Shown here: positions 61,740 through 64,000 of the stretch, one piece after another
How positions within the stretch are numbered: the stretch's first letter is position 1
How the letters are laid out: each line of letters starts with the position of its first letter
Source: Phanerodontia chrysosporium
Taxonomy: Eukaryota; Basidiomycota; Agaricomycetes; Polyporales; Phanerochaetaceae
Reading direction: 5' to 3'
NCBI GenBank assembly: GCA_001910725.1
Contig: MJGA01000008.1
Coordinates: 372,001-436,000, forward strand
DNA length: 64,000 nucleotides
Notes under the pieces: generated by a model
What the model was told of the DNA's origin: nothing
Database searches by the model: none
What the model saw: only the letters and a program-made list of their open reading frames with translations
Made by a program: the position numbers and the translations under genes

Positions 61740-62919
61740 AGTGAGTATTGCTGGTTGGTTTGGTGTATAGGCGCTAGGGCAGCGCATTTTTGTGATAGAA
61801 GATTGAAGCTAGCCAACCTACTCCACCTTTGGTGGCCTAGGTTATTGCTTTGGGTTCTGGGGGCTTGTTTGAACAAGTGCTTTTGCGCTTTGTTCAGTTT
61901 TCTGCCGATCCACAGGCGTAAGTGGGCACTATAGTACCTTTTTAGGTACAGACAGGGGAACGTGGTGTAACCCACCTCAGAGGGCTTTGCCTGCGGACGA
62001 GTAACCCCTGTTGTAGTGCTGGACTAAGGGTGTAATACCCTGTCCAACCAGTTTTAGCTGCGTGGCGTGGAAACCCGCAGTAATACCCCTTTCTCTTCGT
62101 TGAGGGTTGGCTGGCAGGAAAGCCTTGCGCTTTGCCTGTGTGGAGAAGTTTTCTGGCTTGTGTACACAGGCTGACCCGTGTTTACTAGTGCCTAAAGCTG
62201 CTAGGAACCGTTTTGTCCTTGCTAAGGACGAGAGCTCTGGCAAACCCTTGCTTGAGCGCATCAAGATCTCGAACCTTCACCGCTTCAAAGACGTTGGGAA
62301 GCCGCGCCCTGCGTACAAGCCTCGCACTACACCCTACACCCCTGTCCCTGGTCGTCGTGAAAGGCTTGCTCGTGAAGCAGACTTGAACGACTTCAAGCAC
62401 CAGCTTCAGCTCGAAGACTATCGCAACGAACAGCGCAAGCGCCGCCTACTCGATCGCATCGCGAACGCCCCTCCCCCTCTACCCCTCATCGAACGTATTG
62501 AACCTCCCCCTACTCCCCCTATCGAAGTCAAACCCATTCCCAAAGACCTTCGCTTTCACACCAACACTCAGGTCCATCAGCTGCGCGACTACGGACGAAA
62601 GTTCAACGGCGCCCTTAACCACTTGGGTCCGTTCTTTCAGAAGCTAGACGAGCAGCGTTTTCGAGTTGGGTTGACTGAACACGAGCTCTACACCTTGGGC
62701 TTGTTCAAGGAGAGGTTCGACAACATTCGCAAACACCTTCAGACCATCGTCGAGACGAAGGAGTACACCACGAGGGAGTGGAAGAAGATTTCGAGGGATT
62801 TGAAGAAGGCAGGCGCACATAGCTTCGCTGAGCTTAAGCCACGCTTCGCTGAGCATTGCAGGGAGCTGATTCAGGAGTTGGGTGAAGATTGGTTGTTTTT
62901 GGAGAAGAACCTCGATTAG
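61740..62919 (+). CDS. Leader-encoded accessory ORF of the retrotransposon, start codon created by splicing
   Basis: The open frame ends at TAG 62917-62919 and has no ATG codon over its whole length. If intron 61741-62188 is removed, A61740 joins TG62189-62190 to give GCC-ATG-CC (G at -3, a good context) in exact frame: MPKAARNRFVLAKDESSG and onward, 243 residues. The product is basic at the N-terminus, has a Pro-rich middle (PPPLPLIERIEPPPTPPIEV) and a helical charged C-terminal half (HELYTLGLFKERFDNIRKHL, KKISRDLKKAGAHSFAELKP) ending WLFLEKNLD. It is not a known Gag, protease or chromodomain protein. It stops 29 bases before the Gag ATG in another frame. A real product is supported by the open frame and composition; its role is unknown. 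Confidence 0.6.
61741..62188 (+). other. Predicted 448-base leader intron of the retrotransposon
   Basis: The donor GTGAGT (61741-61746) is a canonical fungal site, the same one used by host genes here; branch-site-like CTGAC is at 62171-62175; the acceptor TTTACTAG ends at 62188, 14 bases after the branch A. It is much longer than the 50-60-base host introns. Because the DNA copy retains it, the RNA that was reverse-transcribed was unspliced. Confidence 0.55.
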
Positions 62920-62948
62920 TTTTTGTATCTGCGCGTTTTTGAATCAAG

Positions 62949-64000
62949 ATGTCGCTCAATTCAAATCCTGTTGACTTTGGTTTGCGTTCTGCTTCGAGTT
63001 CAAGTGGCATGGACCCTTGGGGAGCGTTAGAACTCGGCTCTATGGCTGAGGGAGGCCCTACCCCAGTTTTGGCCGCTGCGCCGCTTTCGACCTCTTACGA
63101 AGAGTACAGCCAGTCATGGGTACAAGCCGCTCAGGAAGGACTGACTCCTGGCGACTTCAAGGCCCTCGTTGACAGCCTGGGTAACTGGGTAAAGGCTGAG
63201 ATAGCTCAAGTAAGGTCGGAAATGGGTTCAGAAGTCCTTCGCTTGAAGGAAGCCCTTCGCAAACGCAAAACTGAGGCCAAGACACTTCAGGAGCAGATAG
63301 ACACTCTTGAGCAGACTAGACAGCACTTGTCTGCGCAGATAGCAGAGGCTCAGAACCAAAATCGCGTTTTGCAGAACGCTATGCAGGTGCTGAAGCAGGA
63401 GAACGAGAGCTTGAAAGTGTTGGTTCAGCAAGGCACTAGTGGAGGCAACGTTGGGTTGTCTCAGTCTTTGTTCCCTACCATGAAGGAGCCTGACACCTTT
63501 AATGGTGATAAGGCTAGTAAGCTGGATGACTGGCTCGAGTCGATGGCACTCTGGTTGCGCCACCGTGGCGTAATGGACGACGAAAAGAAGATAGAGACGG
63601 CGATGACTTACCTGCGAGGTTCAGCAAAGAAGGTCATGCAAGAGTACTTCGACAAGGTGGCAGACTCAAAGCCCCTTGGTACTTGGACCAACTTTGTGAA
63701 CGAACTCCAGAAAGGATTCCAACAGACCGACAAGAAGGACAGGGCAAGGGCAGAGTTTGAGCAGCTTGTCAGCAAGAAAGGAACGAACGAGAAGACTTTC
63801 AATGAGTTTGCTGCTCGTTTCCGTTCGCTGGCTCGCCAAACTGGCTTCTCCAACGAGGAACTGTTGGTCAAAGCCTATGCCCATACCCCTCGTGCCGCCG
63901 CCGATGTACTGGCAGCCCGTGGTCGTGCTCAGTGGGCTACGACCTGGGATGGTTGGTTGAAGGATGTTCAGGAGATTCTGCAGGATCAACGTCTCTTGAC
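62949..64000 (+). CDS. Gag polyprotein of the LTR retrotransposon, 3' end outside the window
   Basis: Open from ATG 62949 (MSLNSNPVDFGLRSASSSSG) to the window end, at least 350 residues without a stop. Residues about 80-155 form a coiled coil (EALRKRKTEAKTLQEQIDTL). From about residue 175 the Retrotrans_gag capsid-like domain follows: FPTMKEPDTFNGDKASKLDD, WLESMALWLRHRG, AMTYLRGSAKKVMQEYFDKV, WTNFVNELQKGFQQTDKK, ARAEFEQLVSKKGTNEKTFN, EFAARFRSLARQTGFS. It packages the genomic RNA in virus-like particles. In unspliced RNA its ATG is the first from the cap. Confidence 0.88.
   Translation, partial: MSLNSNPVDFGLRSASSSSGMDPWGALELGSMAEGGPTPVLAAAPLSTSYEEYSQSWVQAAQEGLTPGDFKALVDSLGNWVKAEIAQVRSEMGSEVLRLKEALRKRKTEAKTLQEQIDTLEQTRQHLSAQIAEAQNQNRVLQNAMQVLKQENESLKVLVQQGTSGGNVGLSQSLFPTMKEPDTFNGDKASKLDDWLESMALWLRHRGVMDDEKKIETAMTYLRGSAKKVMQEYFDKVADSKPLGTWTNFVNELQKGFQQTDKKDRARAEFEQLVSKKGTNEKTFNEFAARFRSLARQTGFSNEELLVKAYAHTPRAAADVLAARGRAQWATTWDGWLKDVQEILQDQRLL

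Larger units (their letters stand above)
61265..61740 (+). repeat. Probable 5' LTR (U3-R-U5)
   Basis: Begins TGTGAC and may end TTTGCCA at 61740, giving the expected TG...CA ends and 476 bases. It contains E-boxes, a heat-shock-type element, 10-bp spaced TAGGAR repeats and a TATA box in promoter order. The right edge is inferred. A plausible primer-binding TGG occurs only at 61751, so the true end could be a little further right. Confidence 0.45.
61265..64000 (+). mobile_element. LTR retrotransposon, Ty3/Gypsy-like, 5' half (continues past the window)
   Basis: A probable 5' LTR with promoter elements, a 1.3-kb ATG-free leader containing a long open frame, and a Retrotrans_gag-type Gag. The left edge is placed at TGTGAC (61265) because LTRs start with TG and the U3-like motifs begin there. 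Pol and the 3' LTR are outside the window, so the edge, target-site duplication and Ty3/Gypsy assignment cannot be verified. The Gag type supports Ty3/Gypsy over Ty1/Copia. Confidence 0.8.

Noticed and set aside
61741..61770. Primer-binding site directly after the proposed LTR end
   Set aside because: TGG occurs only at 61751 and I could not match the following bases to a tRNA 3' end, so it was not annotated.
62107..62188. Extension of the leader open frame upstream to a TTG at 62107
   Set aside because: There is no ATG. This part lies inside the predicted intron and ends in branch-site and acceptor sequence, so it is better explained as intron.
1..64000. tRNA genes, rRNA genes and CRISPR arrays
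   Set aside because: I looked for B-box-like GTTCRANNC with paired arms and for spaced direct repeats and found none that hold up.

Overview
This is genomic DNA from a filamentous basidiomycete, most likely an Agaricomycete (inference). The genes carry many introns of about 50-60 bases with GT(A/G)(A/T)GT donors and CTNAC-like branch sites, coding GC is high, and the proteins are typically fungal: Atg1, Jip5, Ppx1, HAM1-like, GH18 chitinase, Scc3 and a fungal PI-PLC. There are no operons; genes lie on both strands. I found no tRNA, rRNA or CRISPR array.

Layout, left to right: the 3' part of the autophagy kinase ATG1 (1-2367); a PPX1-type DHH exopolyphosphatase (2952-4246); a membrane-anchored pepsin-like protease (4944-7035); a 3-kb stretch with no confident gene; a 14-TM-type MFS exporter (10036-11987); a homocysteine S-methyltransferase (12388-13661); a HAM1-like protein (14145-16759); JIP5 on the minus strand (16979-18500); a second 3-kb stretch without a clear gene; a Ser-rich coiled-coil protein (21771-24667); the cohesin subunit SCC3 on the minus strand (25466-30305); a Ser/Thr kinase with DFS in place of DFG (31138-33082); a very large disordered/coiled-coil protein (35004-39659); an ALDH7-type aldehyde dehydrogenase (40262-42381); a small Asterix/UPF0139 gene on the minus strand (42528-43128); an F-box/WD40 protein (43690-46249); threonine synthase (46681-48683); a GH18 chitinase on the minus strand (48812-50387); and a phosphoinositide phospholipase C (51937-55687).

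The right end is mobile DNA: a Helitron Rep-helicase gene (57548-61175, minus, one intron) and, about 60 bases further on, the 5' half of a Ty3/Gypsy-like LTR retrotransposon (about 61265 to the window end). The retrotransposon is the most interesting object here. Its LTR has a TATA box at 61616-61623. From there to the Gag start at 62949 (1333 bases) I find no ATG in any frame, although ATG is frequent both in U3 upstream and in gag downstream. Inside this leader lies a long open frame with no methionine codon. A consensus intron (61741-62188: GTGAGT donor, CTGAC branch, TTTACTAG acceptor) would join the last exon base A (61740) to TG (62189-62190). That creates the only ATG of the leader, exactly in frame with the 243-residue open frame. 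The prediction is a splice switch: unspliced genomic RNA leads ribosomes to Gag, and spliced RNA makes an accessory protein.

A second cross-window pattern is that nine coding frames are each broken by the apparent loss of one base, always in the same direction and often in short G/C runs. This looks like residual base-deletion error in the assembly rather than biology, and it affects PPX1, SCC3 (twice), the 35004-39659 gene, ALDH7, the F-box gene, the chitinase (twice) and PLC.
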